Shown: positions 23,369 through 32,344 of the stretch, one piece after another
Layout: each line of letters starts with the position of its first letter
Numbering within the stretch: position 1 is the first letter of the stretch
Assembly: GCA_041605955.1 (NCBI GenBank)
Contig: JBFIXI010000035.1
Span: 1 to 41,159, forward strand
DNA from: JAHEJX01 sp041605955
Lineage (GTDB): Bacteria; Actinomycetota; Acidimicrobiia; Spongiisociales; UBA5794
Length of the DNA: 41,159 nucleotides
Reading direction: 5' to 3'
Position numbers and translations under genes: made by a program
Notes under the pieces: model-generated
What the model was told of the DNA's origin: nothing
The model's input: the letters and a program-made list of their open reading frames with translations, nothing else
Databases searched by the model: none

Positions 23369-24478
23369 GTGCACCTCAGCTGGCTGGAACTCCGCGACTT
23401 CCGTTCTTATGAGGTGCTCGATTTCACGCCGTCTCCGGGGCTCAACGTCTTGATTGGTGACAACGGCGCCGGGAAGACGAACGTTCTCGAGGCGATCGGA
23501 TATCTGTCCCGGCTGGCGTCGTTTCGGGCCGTTACCGATGAGTCGCTGGTTCGTCTCGGTGCGGCGGCCGCGGTCGTGCGAGGCGGGTTCCTGCGTGAAT
23601 CCGGCGAGGTCAAGGTCGAAGTCGAGCTGCCCGTCGATAGCCGCCGCCGGATTCTCCTCAACGGCAAGCGACCCCGCCGCAACTCGGACGTGGCCGCCGA
23701 GATCCCGCTCGTTGCATTTCTTCCGGACGATGTCGATCTGGTCAAGCGAGGTCCCGCGCTGAGAAGGGACTACGTGGACGAGATCGGCGCCCACACGTCG
23801 CCGGCGGCGGGCGCGGATCGCAGCGACTACGACAAGATCCTGCGCCAACGCAATCGCTTCCTGCGCGATGAGGGTCCCCAGGCCGACGTGATGGCCCTGG
23901 ATGTCTGGGACGAGCGATTGGCTGAGGTGGGCGGTCGCCTCGCCCACACTCGCCGTCAGCTGGTCGATCGGCTCCAGCCCTATCTGGGGGAGGGTTACGG
24001 CATGGTTGCCGGGTCGGGTGCGCAGTCGCCCGACAGTCTGTCCGCTCGATACGAAGCCAAGTGGTTGACCGGTGAGGAAGACACCGAAGCAGTCACGGCG
24101 GCCGCCCTCCTTCGCGCGCTCGGCGAGCGGCGGCGGCGGGATCTGGATCAGCGCACTACGACCGTGGGACCGCATCGTGACGAATTGGGCCTGTATCTCG
24201 GCAGCCGGGCGGCCCGCACCCTGGCCAGCCAGGGAGAGCAGCGCTCGGTGGCGCTGGCGATGCGGATCGCTGCTTTCTCGCTGCTCGAGGAGAGGCACCA
24301 GACTCCACCGATCCTGCTGCTGGACGACGTGTTCTCCGAGCTCGACGCCGATCGTTCCGAGGGAGTAATCAAGGTGTTGCCGCACGGGCAGGTTTTTGTC
24401 ACAAGCGCGAGAGACGATGACGTTCCACTGGCCGGCCAACGTTGGAGTGTGGCCGGCGGAAGGATCACCGCCAGCTGA
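23369..24478 (+). CDS. recF: DNA replication and repair protein RecF
   Basis: A 369-residue SMC-like ABC ATPase that helps load RecA at gaps. Walker A GDNGAGKTNVLEAI (near residues 29-42), an ABC signature region LASQGEQRSVALAMR, Walker B ILLLDDVFSELD and the D-loop with FVTSA follow. GTG 23369, so the N-terminus is HLSWLELRDFRSY, typical for RecF. Followed within 26 bases by the DUF721 gene. Confidence 0.97.
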   Translation: MHLSWLELRDFRSYEVLDFTPSPGLNVLIGDNGAGKTNVLEAIGYLSRLASFRAVTDESLVRLGAAAAVVRGGFLRESGEVKVEVELPVDSRRRILLNGKRPRRNSDVAAEIPLVAFLPDDVDLVKRGPALRRDYVDEIGAHTSPAAGADRSDYDKILRQRNRFLRDEGPQADVMALDVWDERLAEVGGRLAHTRRQLVDRLQPYLGEGYGMVAGSGAQSPDSLSARYEAKWLTGEEDTEAVTAAALLRALGERRRRDLDQRTTTVGPHRDELGLYLGSRAARTLASQGEQRSVALAMRIAAFSLLEERHQTPPILLLDDVFSELDADRSEGVIKVLPHGQVFVTSARDDDVPLAGQRWSVAGGRITAS

Positions 24479-24503
24479 GGATGCGAGAAGTGACCCAGAT
24501 CCG

Positions 24504-25004
24504 ATGAAAGAGGGGCCGATTAGAGAGGGGCCGATCAGTGACGGGCCGATCAGTGACGGGCCGATCAGTGACGGGGACCAGCAGCCGGCGCCGCGGCCAT
24601 CGCAGGCCGACGCCGGCCCGCCGCGCTTCCGATCCGTGGACGTCGATGCGCCCAAGGGTGGCTCTCGTCACTACCTGACCGACGAGGAGTGGCAGGAACG
24701 GCGCCGCCCGGAGGGCGTGGCCGACATAGTCGATCGAGTGATGACGTCGATCGGTGGGGGTAGAGCGGCGCCGGGCGCCCAGCTGGCCGCTAGTTGGGAG
24801 GAAATCGTCGGCCGCGCTCTGGCCGCCAAGACACGGCCCGGGTCCTGCACGGAGGGCCGCCTGGTGATCCTCGTCGCCGACGGCGCCACCGCCTCCAAGA
24901 TGCGCTTCCTGACGGCGCAAATCCTGCAGAACGCGGCGGGAGTGGTGGGCGAGGGGGTGGTGGGCTCGATCTCTTTCCGGGTCACTCCCGGACTCGGCCC
25001 GTAA
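24504..25004 (+). CDS. dciA: DUF721/DciA-family protein, probable replicative helicase loader
   Basis: A 166-residue protein; the ATG 24504 is the first start after the recF stop, though starts inside recF (for example 24417) are open. Residues 4-23 consist of a pentapeptide repeat GPI(S/R)(D/E), coded by a 15-bp minisatellite. The C-terminal 90 residues form a DUF721 domain (SWEEIVGRALAAKTRPGSCTEG, LVILVADGATASKMRFL). DciA loads the DnaB helicase in most bacteria that lack DnaC. Position between recF and gyrB matches Rv0004. The repeat-coded N-terminus is not part of the family. Confidence 0.85.
   Translation: MKEGPIREGPISDGPISDGPISDGDQQPAPRPSQADAGPPRFRSVDVDAPKGGSRHYLTDEEWQERRRPEGVADIVDRVMTSIGGGRAAPGAQLAASWEEIVGRALAAKTRPGSCTEGRLVILVADGATASKMRFLTAQILQNAAGVVGEGVVGSISFRVTPGLGP
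24513..24572 (+). repeat. In-frame 15-bp minisatellite at the start of the DUF721 gene
   Basis: Units GGGCCGATTAGAGAG (24513-24527) and three identical GGGCCGATCAGTGAC (24528-24542, 24543-24557, 24558-24572). Each unit codes one pentapeptide, so copy-number changes keep the reading frame. The three identical copies mark it as recent. Confidence 0.92.
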
Positions 25005-25086
25005 GCCTTGTGCCGCAACGGGTTCAGCCGCTGCCGGCCGATCGACCGGATGGGCCCAAATGGCCTGGGTACCGGCCGGATGGGGC

Positions 25087-25092
25087 TATAAT
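25087..25092 (+). promoter_or_regulatory. Probable gyrBA promoter -10 box
   Basis: A perfect TATAAT lies 57 bases before the gyrB start, the only such box seen in the window. No TTGACA-like -35 box is seen at the right distance and there is no extended -10 TG. The leader contains GTTGCA/TGCAAC arms that could pair weakly. Supercoiling-sensitive gyr promoters often lack a good -35. Confidence 0.5.
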
Positions 25093-25149
25093 GACACAGT
25101 TGCAACTACCTGAGAAAAGCCGCTGCAACACACGTTCTCGAGGAGATCA

Positions 25150-27072
25150 GTGAGCACCGCAAAAGGGTCGAACGCGTCCTATGAAGCGAAGGACATCGAG
25201 GTCCTCGAGGGTATCGAGCACGTCCGGAAGCGGCCGGCGATGTACATCGGTACCACCGGGCCGAAGGGCCTCCACCACCTGATTTGGGAGGTGGTCGACA
25301 ACGGCGTCGACGAGGCGATGGCGGGATTTGCGACCCGCATCGACGTGACCCTGCTCGCCGACGGGGGAGTGCGGGTCTTCGACAACGGCCGGGGCATTCC
25401 GGTCAAGAAGCACCCCAAGACCCGGCAACCTGCGGTGACCACGGTGATGACCACGCTGGGCGCCGGCGGCAAGTTCGAATCGGGGGCATACACCGTGTCG
25501 GGCGGCCTTCACGGCGTCGGTGTCTCGGTGGTGAATGCGTTGTCGACCCGGCTCGACGTCGAAGTGGTGCGCGACGGGTACCGCTGGACGCAGACATTCG
25601 AATACGGCAAGGCGAAGGCGGCTCTGAAGAAGGGTAAGCCCGCCAAGCGAACCGGCACCACCGTGACGTTCTGGGCCGATCCGGACATCTTCGACGAGAC
25701 GACCGACTACACGTCGGCAGTCGTGATCACCCGGCTGCGAGAGATGGCGTTTCTCAACAAGGGCCTCGAGATTCGTTTCCGGGACGAGCGAGAGCCGGAA
25801 CCTGTCGAGGAGACCTTCCAGTACAAGGGTGGGTTGATCGATTTCGTCAAGCACCTCAACAGCTCTCGCGAGCCCATCCACAAGCAAATCGGCTTCTTCG
25901 AGAAGAAGGACGACTCGGCCGAGATCGAGGTGGCTCTGCAGTGGACCAACAACTACAACGAGACGATCCTCAGCTTCGCCAACAACATCAACACCCACGA
26001 GGGCGGCACTCACGAAGAAGGCTTCCGCAAAGCGATCACCAAGGCGGTGAACGACTTCGCCCGCAGCCGCAATCTGCTCAAGGAGAGCGACGGCAACCTC
26101 CAAGGCGAAGACGTCCGGGAAGGTATCACCGCGGTGGTTTCGGCGAAGGTGCGCAACCCGCAGTTCGAGGGGCAGACGAAGACCAAGCTGGGCAATACTG
26201 AGATTCGCTCGTTCGTCGAGAAGGCGCTGAACCAGGCGGTGCCGGAGTGGTTGGAGCGCAATCCGGGTGACGGCCGCCGCATCATCGACAAGGCGCTCAA
26301 CGCGCAGAAGGCCCGGATGGCGGCCCGCCAAGCGCGTGATCTCACTCGGCGCAAGAGCCTGCTGGACTCGGCGGGCCTTCCGGGCAAGCTGTCCGACTGC
26401 TCCTCGAAGGATCCCGAGATCAGCGAGCTGTTCATCGTCGAGGGAGACTCGGCAGGGGGCTCGGCCAAACAGGCTCGCAACTCCGACTTCCAGGCAATTC
26501 TCCCGATTCGAGGGAAGATCATCAACGTCGAGAAGAACCGGCTCGCCAAAGTGCTGCAGAACAGCGAGATCCAGTCGCTGATCACGGCCATCGGCACGGG
26601 CATCGGCGATGAGCTCGATATCACCCGGGCCCGGTATCACCGGATCGTGATCCTGACGGATGCCGACGTCGACGGGTCCCACATTCGTACGCTGCTGTTG
26701 ACCTTCTTCTTCAGGCACATGCCGGAGCTCATCGAGGCCGGCTACGTCTACATCGCCCAGCCGCCGCTCTATTCCATCAAGGCCGGCACCAAGATGCAGT
26801 GGGCGTACAACGACGCGCGACTCGAAGAGATCAAGCAAGAGCTGGAGGGCCGCAAGCTCAATATCCAGCGCTTCAAGGGCTTGGGTGAGATGAATGCCGA
26901 GCAGCTGTGGGAGACGACTATGGACCCCCAAGTTCGCCAGCTGCTCCGGGTCGACCTCGAGGACCAATTCCGCGCTGAGGAGGTATTTGCCACGCTCATG
27001 GGCAACGACGTCGAGGCTCGCCGCAAGTTCATTCAAACCAACGCCAAGGACGTTCGCTTCCTGGACATCTAG
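25150..27072 (+). CDS. gyrB: DNA gyrase subunit B
   Basis: A 640-residue type IIA topoisomerase ATPase subunit. It has the GHKL ATPase site (EVVDNGVDEAMAG, FDNGRGIPV, GGLHGVGVSVVNALS), the transducer domain, and the TOPRIM domain (FIVEGDSAGGSAKQARN near residue 430, LTDADVDGSHIRTLLL). The C-terminal QRFKGLGEMNAEQLWETTMDP and NAKDVRFLDI are normal. GTG 25150 with GAGGAG upstream. Works with GyrA, encoded 40 bases downstream, to introduce negative supercoils; aminocoumarin target. Confidence 0.98.
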   Translation: MSTAKGSNASYEAKDIEVLEGIEHVRKRPAMYIGTTGPKGLHHLIWEVVDNGVDEAMAGFATRIDVTLLADGGVRVFDNGRGIPVKKHPKTRQPAVTTVMTTLGAGGKFESGAYTVSGGLHGVGVSVVNALSTRLDVEVVRDGYRWTQTFEYGKAKAALKKGKPAKRTGTTVTFWADPDIFDETTDYTSAVVITRLREMAFLNKGLEIRFRDEREPEPVEETFQYKGGLIDFVKHLNSSREPIHKQIGFFEKKDDSAEIEVALQWTNNYNETILSFANNINTHEGGTHEEGFRKAITKAVNDFARSRNLLKESDGNLQGEDVREGITAVVSAKVRNPQFEGQTKTKLGNTEIRSFVEKALNQAVPEWLERNPGDGRRIIDKALNAQKARMAARQARDLTRRKSLLDSAGLPGKLSDCSSKDPEISELFIVEGDSAGGSAKQARNSDFQAILPIRGKIINVEKNRLAKVLQNSEIQSLITAIGTGIGDELDITRARYHRIVILTDADVDGSHIRTLLLTFFFRHMPELIEAGYVYIAQPPLYSIKAGTKMQWAYNDARLEEIKQELEGRKLNIQRFKGLGEMNAEQLWETTMDPQVRQLLRVDLEDQFRAEEVFATLMGNDVEARRKFIQTNAKDVRFLDI

Positions 27073-27112
27073 GGAAGCGACGACTCCGGCCCGGTAGCGA
27101 TACGGAGAGGGA

Positions 27113-29539
27113 ATGCCACAGACCAACGAGGGCAACATCCGGCCAATCGAGATCGAGCGCGAGATGCAGGACTCGTTCCTCGAGTACGCGATGTCCGTCA
27201 TTGTGGCGCGGGCGCTGCCCGACGTGCGCGACGGCCTCAAACCGGTTCATCGTCGCATTCTCTATTCGATGTTCGATGCCGGCATTCGTCCCGGCACGCC
27301 GTATCGCAAGTGTGCTCGGGTCATCGGCGACGTGATGGGGTGGTTCCACCCCCACTCGAACGACGCGATCTACGACGCGCTGGTGAGACTCGGGCAGGAT
27401 TTTGCCTCCCGCTACCCGCTCGTGGACCCGCAAGGCAACTTCGGGACCGTGGACGATCCACCAGCGGCAATGCGTTATACGGAATGCCGCATGGCGCCGC
27501 TGGCAGCGCACCTCCTCGACGGAATCAACGAGGAGACCGTCGATTTCGTCGACAACTATTCGGGGGAACGACAGGAGCCAACGGTGCTCCCGGCTCGTTT
27601 TCCCAACCTGCTGGTGAACGGCTCGACCGGGATCGCGGTGGGGATGGCAACCAACATCGCCCCGCACAACCTCTCCGAGGTGGTCGAGGCGTGTCTCCAC
27701 GTGCTCGATAATCCCGATGCCACGCCCGAGGATCTACTTCAGTTCGTCCGGGCCCCCGATTTTCCGACCGGCGCCTACATCGTCGGCAGCGCCGGCGCGC
27801 GCGAAGCGCTGCTCACCGGGCGGGGGTCGGTGAAGATGCGCGCCGTGACCGACGTGGTAGAGCTGAAGAAGAATCGCTTTGCCATCGTCGTCAGCGAGAT
27901 TCCGTACCAGGTGTCGATCGACCGGATCATGACGAAGATCGCCGATCTGGTGAACAACAAGACGATCACCGGAATCAGCGAGATCCGCAACGAGACCAAC
28001 CGTGAGGGCGTGCGGGTCGTTATCGAGCTGAAACGGGATGCCAACCCGCAGGTGGTGCTCAACCAGCTGTTCAAGGGGACTCAGCTGGAAGAGAACTTCT
28101 CGGTGAATTCGATCGCCCTCGTTGATGGGGTACCGCGGACGCTGAATATCGCCGAGATGATCAAGCACTACCTGGACCACCAGATCCAAGTGATCGTGCG
28201 CCGCACCGAGTTTCGGTTGCGCAAGGCACAGGAGCGAGCGCACATCTTGGAGGGGCTGCTCATCGCCCTCGACAACATCGACGAGGTTGTCAAGATCATC
28301 CGGGGTTCCGAGGACGTCGACGAGGCCCGCGCCTCGCTGATGACGAGCTTCGAGCTGTCGGAGATCCAGGCCAATCACATCCTCGACATGCCGCTGCGGC
28401 GTTTGACGGCTCTCGAGACCAGCAAGCTGCGGGAAGAGCATGCGGAGCTGATGAAGACGATCAAGGACTTGCAAGACATCCTGAAGAAGGATTCCCGGCA
28501 GCGGGCCGTGATTGCGGCCGAGCTCACCGAGATCCGCGACAAGTACGGAGATGCCAGGCGCAGTCGCATCGTTCCCGACGAGGGAGACATGTCGCTCGAG
28601 GATCTGATTGCAGACGAAGAGCTGGTCGTTACGATCAGCTCCGCCGGGTACGTCAAGTCGGTGTTGGCCAAGGCCTACCGCACCCAGGGCCGAGGGGGCC
28701 GGGGCGTACGCGGCGCTCAGCTCCGTGAGGACGACGTGATCACCCATGTGCTGCATACCTCGGCCCACGCCTACCTGCTGTTCTTCACCAATCAGGGCAA
28801 GGTGTATCGCGTGCGAGCTCACCAGCTGCCGCGGATGGACCGCACCGCCAAAGGAACCCTGGTCCAGTCGGTGCTGGCAATGGACGCCGACGAGCGGGTC
28901 GAGGCCATCATCGACACCCGCGACTACGAAACGTCGCCATTCCTGGTCATGTTCTCGAAGCTGGGCCAGGTCAAGAAGACGAAGTTCGCCGACTACGACT
29001 CGCGCAACTCCGTCTTGATCGCTATCAAGCTTCAGGAGGGGGATGAGGTCGTGTCCGTGCGGCCGACCACCGGAAACAACGATCTGGTCATGTTCACGCA
29101 GAACGGCCAGGGCATCAGGTTCTCCGAATCGGACGTGCGCCCGATGGGCCGCGACACCCAGGGTGTGCGCGGAGTCAAGCTGCGGGACCGAGACATCGTG
29201 GTGGCGGCGGCAACCGTCGACGATGGTGACGACATCCTCCTGCTGACGTCCGGCGGTTATGGGAAGCGCACCAAGATGTCCGAGTTTCCCCTGCAGAAGC
29301 GAGGCGGCATCGGCGTCAAGGCCATGAAGCTCACCCGGGTTCGGGGTCGGCTGGTGGGGGCCAGGGCGGTGTCTCCCGGAGACGAGATATTCACGATCTC
29401 GTCGGATGGCATCGTCATCCGCCAGTCGGTAGACGACATCAGCCGCCAAAAGCGCGACAGCACCGGAGTCCGAGTGATGAACCTGGAGGACGATGCCGAG
29501 CTGACCGCCGTGGCGCTGGTGCCTCGGGATGACCAGTAG
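27113..29539 (+). CDS. gyrA: DNA gyrase subunit A, unusual QRDR
   Basis: An 808-residue DNA-cleaving subunit. The catalytic Tyr122 lies in AAMRYTECRM; the C-terminal domain has blades with a GyrA-box-like QGRGGRGVRG, so it is gyrase rather than ParC. The quinolone-determining region reads FHPHSNDAIYDALVRL: compared with E. coli HPHGDSAVYD, residues at positions 81-83 are Ser, Asn, Asp instead of Gly, Asp, Ser, with Asp87 kept. A good ribosome site (GGAGAGGGA) precedes the ATG. Pair with gyrB. Confidence 0.97.
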   Translation: MPQTNEGNIRPIEIEREMQDSFLEYAMSVIVARALPDVRDGLKPVHRRILYSMFDAGIRPGTPYRKCARVIGDVMGWFHPHSNDAIYDALVRLGQDFASRYPLVDPQGNFGTVDDPPAAMRYTECRMAPLAAHLLDGINEETVDFVDNYSGERQEPTVLPARFPNLLVNGSTGIAVGMATNIAPHNLSEVVEACLHVLDNPDATPEDLLQFVRAPDFPTGAYIVGSAGAREALLTGRGSVKMRAVTDVVELKKNRFAIVVSEIPYQVSIDRIMTKIADLVNNKTITGISEIRNETNREGVRVVIELKRDANPQVVLNQLFKGTQLEENFSVNSIALVDGVPRTLNIAEMIKHYLDHQIQVIVRRTEFRLRKAQERAHILEGLLIALDNIDEVVKIIRGSEDVDEARASLMTSFELSEIQANHILDMPLRRLTALETSKLREEHAELMKTIKDLQDILKKDSRQRAVIAAELTEIRDKYGDARRSRIVPDEGDMSLEDLIADEELVVTISSAGYVKSVLAKAYRTQGRGGRGVRGAQLREDDVITHVLHTSAHAYLLFFTNQGKVYRVRAHQLPRMDRTAKGTLVQSVLAMDADERVEAIIDTRDYETSPFLVMFSKLGQVKKTKFADYDSRNSVLIAIKLQEGDEVVSVRPTTGNNDLVMFTQNGQGIRFSESDVRPMGRDTQGVRGVKLRDRDIVVAAATVDDGDDILLLTSGGYGKRTKMSEFPLQKRGGIGVKAMKLTRVRGRLVGARAVSPGDEIFTISSDGIVIRQSVDDISRQKRDSTGVRVMNLEDDAELTAVALVPRDDQ

Positions 29540-29563
29540 GGAAGAGGCCTCGAGGAACTAGAC

Positions 29564-29610
29564 GGAAGACCGCGACGTTTTACCGGATACGACGCCTAGC
29601 GGGGTCTTCC
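29564..29610. other. Inverted repeat in the gyrA-DUF3566 gap
   Basis: GGAAGACC (29564-29571) and GGTCTTCC (29603-29610) form a perfect 8-bp stem with a 31-base loop, about 25 bases after the gyrA stop. No T-run follows, so it is not a good intrinsic terminator. It could be a processing site or operator. Confidence 0.25.
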
Positions 29611-29646
29611 CAGTACACTATTCGCGTTTCGTAGGAGACATCCGTT

Positions 29647-30159
29647 ATGGCCGTTCGCAGAGTACGTCGAATCATCCGCCGCTTCGACCCGTGGACCGTT
29701 CTCAAGGTCTCGCTGGTCTTCAACGCGATTGCGGCGCTGGTCTTCGTGCTCGGGCTGTGGGTGACGTGGTCGCTGCTGCTCCAAAAGGGTGTTCCAGCGG
29801 CCATCACCGACCTGTTCGACCAGGTCAAGATCACATTTGTGATCGAAGGCGAAACTTGGGGTCGGGTGGTCGTCTTCCTCGCCATCGTGTGGACGATCGT
29901 GGCGACGGCTGCCATGACCTTGGGAGCGGTGCTGTACAACTTGATAGCCGACCTCGTCGGTGGCGTGGAGTTGACGGTGCTCGAAGAGACCTACGCCCAA
30001 CAAGCGCAGCCGGCGGCGCCGGCCGTCCGGCCGGCCCGGATGCTGCGTCCGCTGCGCCGCCCAGCTCCGACGACATCACCTCCGGGCAACGGCCAGGCGA
30101 CTCCCGCTGAGCCCGCCGCAGAGTCGCCTAGTGAGAAGTCAACCGCCGCCACCGGCTGA
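29647..30159 (+). CDS. DUF3566 membrane protein downstream of gyrA
   Basis: A 170-residue protein. An N-terminal basic segment (RRVRRIIRRFDPWTVLKVSLVFN, the DUF3566 start) leads into a first span (about 20-45), a central cytoplasmic or external segment with QVKITFVIEG, a second span (about 77-100), then an Ala/Pro-rich tail (about 117-170). This matches Rv0007, which always follows gyrA in actinobacteria; function unknown. GGAG lies nine bases before the ATG. No tRNA-Ile or tRNA-Ala genes follow, unlike in mycobacteria. Confidence 0.87.
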   Translation: MAVRRVRRIIRRFDPWTVLKVSLVFNAIAALVFVLGLWVTWSLLLQKGVPAAITDLFDQVKITFVIEGETWGRVVVFLAIVWTIVATAAMTLGAVLYNLIADLVGGVELTVLEETYAQQAQPAAPAVRPARMLRPLRRPAPTTSPPGNGQATPAEPAAESPSEKSTAATG

Positions 30160-30198
30160 CGCCGTGCCGATCCGCCGCCTTTGACCGACAAATGCCGA

Positions 30199-32247
30199 CT
30201 ACACCTGGGGTGGGGTGATCGTGTATTGCAGCCGAATCGTGTCGGTCCCGCCGGCGTCGACTACCACCGGCACTACGAACCGCAGCTGCTGGATGAGGCA
30301 CAGGCTTTCGCTGGTCTCCCGGCAGTAGATGACAGTCAGGTCCGCGGTGATGGAGCCCGTTCCGGAGCTGAACTGCACCGGGACCTGCACCGGGAACACC
30401 GCACCGGTCAACGAGACACCTGCGCCGGCCCCGAGATCGGCCACGCCACCGTTGACGGAGAACTCCACGGACGACGGCGCCTCCTCATTCACCTTGTGTT
30501 GCGGCGGCAAGCTGATGTCGATCTCTACCGCGCCGGCGCCCGCCGCCACCTCGACCCTCTCGAGCTCGACGATGACCCCGCGGTAGTCGGCATTGTCCGG
30601 CGGCGGTTGGAACTTCTCGATTCCCTTCAGCACCAGAGTCTCGGTTGTGGCCGTGTCCAGGTCGACGATGCGCACGGCGTGGTTGTTGGTGTCGGCCACG
30701 TACAGCCGATTCCCGAGCGCAGCCAGGCCCCCCGGTTCGTAGAAGCGCGCCTCCGCGCCGTCCTGCCACCCCTGGCTGTCGCCCAGGAATGTCTCGATCT
30801 CGCGGGTGGCGAGGTCGATCCGCTTGATCTTGGAGTTGTACGTGTCGGCCACGTACAGGTAGCCATCCCCGCCCATGGCTAGTCCCAGCGGATGCTGCAA
30901 CCGGGCCGAAGTGCCGACACCGTCGACGTCACCAAAGTCGAAGAGGTTGGCGTCGCTGCCGACGATCACGTCGGTGGCTCCGTCCGGCGACTCGACCTGC
31001 GCCGATCGGATCGAAGAGGATTCCGAGTCGGCGAAGTAGAGGATCCCGGCGGCGTCGAAGGCGAGCCCGCTGGGTTGGGCGAGCTCGGCCGAGGCAAGGG
31101 GGCCGTTGAGCGTCGACTCCCGGGCATTGCCGACGAGTGGTGCGGCCACGTCGGATGCCAGATCCCACTCCCAGATCTGATGAGTTCCCGCCATGGCGAT
31201 GTAGAGCACACCATTGCGCTGCTCCAGTGCCCACGGCGAAGCGATGGCCACTTCTGTGGACAGGCCCGCGCGCGGTGGCCAGCCCTTTTCTCCCGTTCCG
31301 ACGGCGGTGCTCACGGCTCCACTGGCCAAGTCGATGGACCGCACCGCGTGATTGTTCGTGTCGGCGACATAGAGAATGCGGCCGTCGGGGCTCAATGCCA
31401 TTCCTTGCGGCGCGTCGAAGCGGGCTTCGAGAGCCGGACCATTGGTCAAGCCGGGGTCGCCTCGTCCGTAAACTGCGAGCACTTCGCCGGATGCGGGATC
31501 AGCCACGACGATTCTGTGATGGGCGGTATCGGCGATGTAGAGCGCTGCTGCGTCCGGGGAGACGAAGACCTTGCCCGGATAGGACAATATGGTGTCGGCC
31601 CGCCCGGCACTCTCGAGGGCGAAGTCGATGGGGGTCCTGTCGAGGGTCCCATTGTCGGCGAACTCGTTGACCAGCGACTCCACTACGGGCTGCACCACTT
31701 CATAGACGCCCTCGCCGGCATGGCCTCCAACGACGTTGCCTGCCGGATCGATCAGCACCGTCGTCGGCCAGGCGTTGGCCCCCCAGGTGCGCCAAATCTC
31801 GAAATCCCGATCGTTGACGACGGGATGTTCCAGCTCGTAGCGCAGGACGACGTTGCGGATGTTGGCGGTCTCACCCTCGTTGAGGAACTTGGCGGAGTGC
31901 ACCCCGATGACTACGAGCTCGTTGGCATATTCCCCTTCCAAACGTTTGAGGTCGGGAATGATGTGCATGCAGTTGACGCAGCCGTACGTCCAGAAGTCGA
32001 GTAGCACCACTTTGCCGCGTAGTGACTCCAGCGACAGTGGAGCGGCGGTGTTCAGCCATTCCAGGCCGAGAGGGAACTCAGGCGCCGGAACCGTACCCGC
32101 AAAGGACTGAACTGTGGTCTCGGGTAGCGGCGCCGCAGTGGTGGACGCGATCGCGTCTGAGGTGGAGGGCAGGCTCGTCTGGCCGCTGCCGGTGCACGCC
32201 GTGGCCATGAGGGCGAGCGCTGAGACGAGAAGGAACGCGCGAGTCAC
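30199..32247 (-). CDS. NHLRC2-like lipoprotein: thioredoxin domain plus NHL beta-propeller
   Basis: A 682-residue exported protein from GTG 32247, chosen because the lipoprotein signal (LALMATAC, Cys18) starts there; longer frames only add antisense-looking sequence. After a Ser/Thr linker comes a TlpA/AhpC-like thioredoxin domain (about 50-210) with the redox motif YGCVNCMH (Cys90, Cys93) and the cis-Pro AWPTTVLIDPAG. Then six or so NHL repeats (about 230-560; for example ILYVADTNNHAVRSIDL and YLYVADTYNSKIKRIDL) and a C-terminal beta domain with two cysteines. The layout matches animal NHLRC2 and its bacterial homologues. As a lipoprotein it would do disulfide chemistry outside the membrane; substrate unknown. 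Confidence 0.87.
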   Translation of the reverse strand: MTRAFLLVSALALMATACTGSGQTSLPSTSDAIASTTAAPLPETTVQSFAGTVPAPEFPLGLEWLNTAAPLSLESLRGKVVLLDFWTYGCVNCMHIIPDLKRLEGEYANELVVIGVHSAKFLNEGETANIRNVVLRYELEHPVVNDRDFEIWRTWGANAWPTTVLIDPAGNVVGGHAGEGVYEVVQPVVESLVNEFADNGTLDRTPIDFALESAGRADTILSYPGKVFVSPDAAALYIADTAHHRIVVADPASGEVLAVYGRGDPGLTNGPALEARFDAPQGMALSPDGRILYVADTNNHAVRSIDLASGAVSTAVGTGEKGWPPRAGLSTEVAIASPWALEQRNGVLYIAMAGTHQIWEWDLASDVAAPLVGNARESTLNGPLASAELAQPSGLAFDAAGILYFADSESSSIRSAQVESPDGATDVIVGSDANLFDFGDVDGVGTSARLQHPLGLAMGGDGYLYVADTYNSKIKRIDLATREIETFLGDSQGWQDGAEARFYEPGGLAALGNRLYVADTNNHAVRIVDLDTATTETLVLKGIEKFQPPPDNADYRGVIVELERVEVAAGAGAVEIDISLPPQHKVNEEAPSSVEFSVNGGVADLGAGAGVSLTGAVFPVQVPVQFSSGTGSITADLTVIYCRETSESLCLIQQLRFVVPVVVDAGGTDTIRLQYTITPPQV

Positions 32248-32344
32248 GCGGCTATTCAACCGCAGATCGCGACCAGGAAGTACTGAACGTTCCCTTAATG
32301 GACGCATGATTGGTAGCGCCGCCGGTGGCCGCACCGCTGAGGAG

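Noticed and set aside
25147..27240. 697-codon minus-strand frame over gyrB
   Set aside because: Antisense shadow of a highly conserved gyrB in high-GC DNA; rich in Leu, Arg and Asp with no domains.
27734..29449. 571-codon minus-strand frame over gyrA
   Set aside because: Antisense shadow of gyrA; His/Asp-rich composition and no recognisable fold.
30160..30198. tRNA-Ile/tRNA-Ala genes expected after gyrA and DUF3566 in mycobacteria
   Set aside because: Only 39 bases separate the flanking genes; no cloverleaf can fit.
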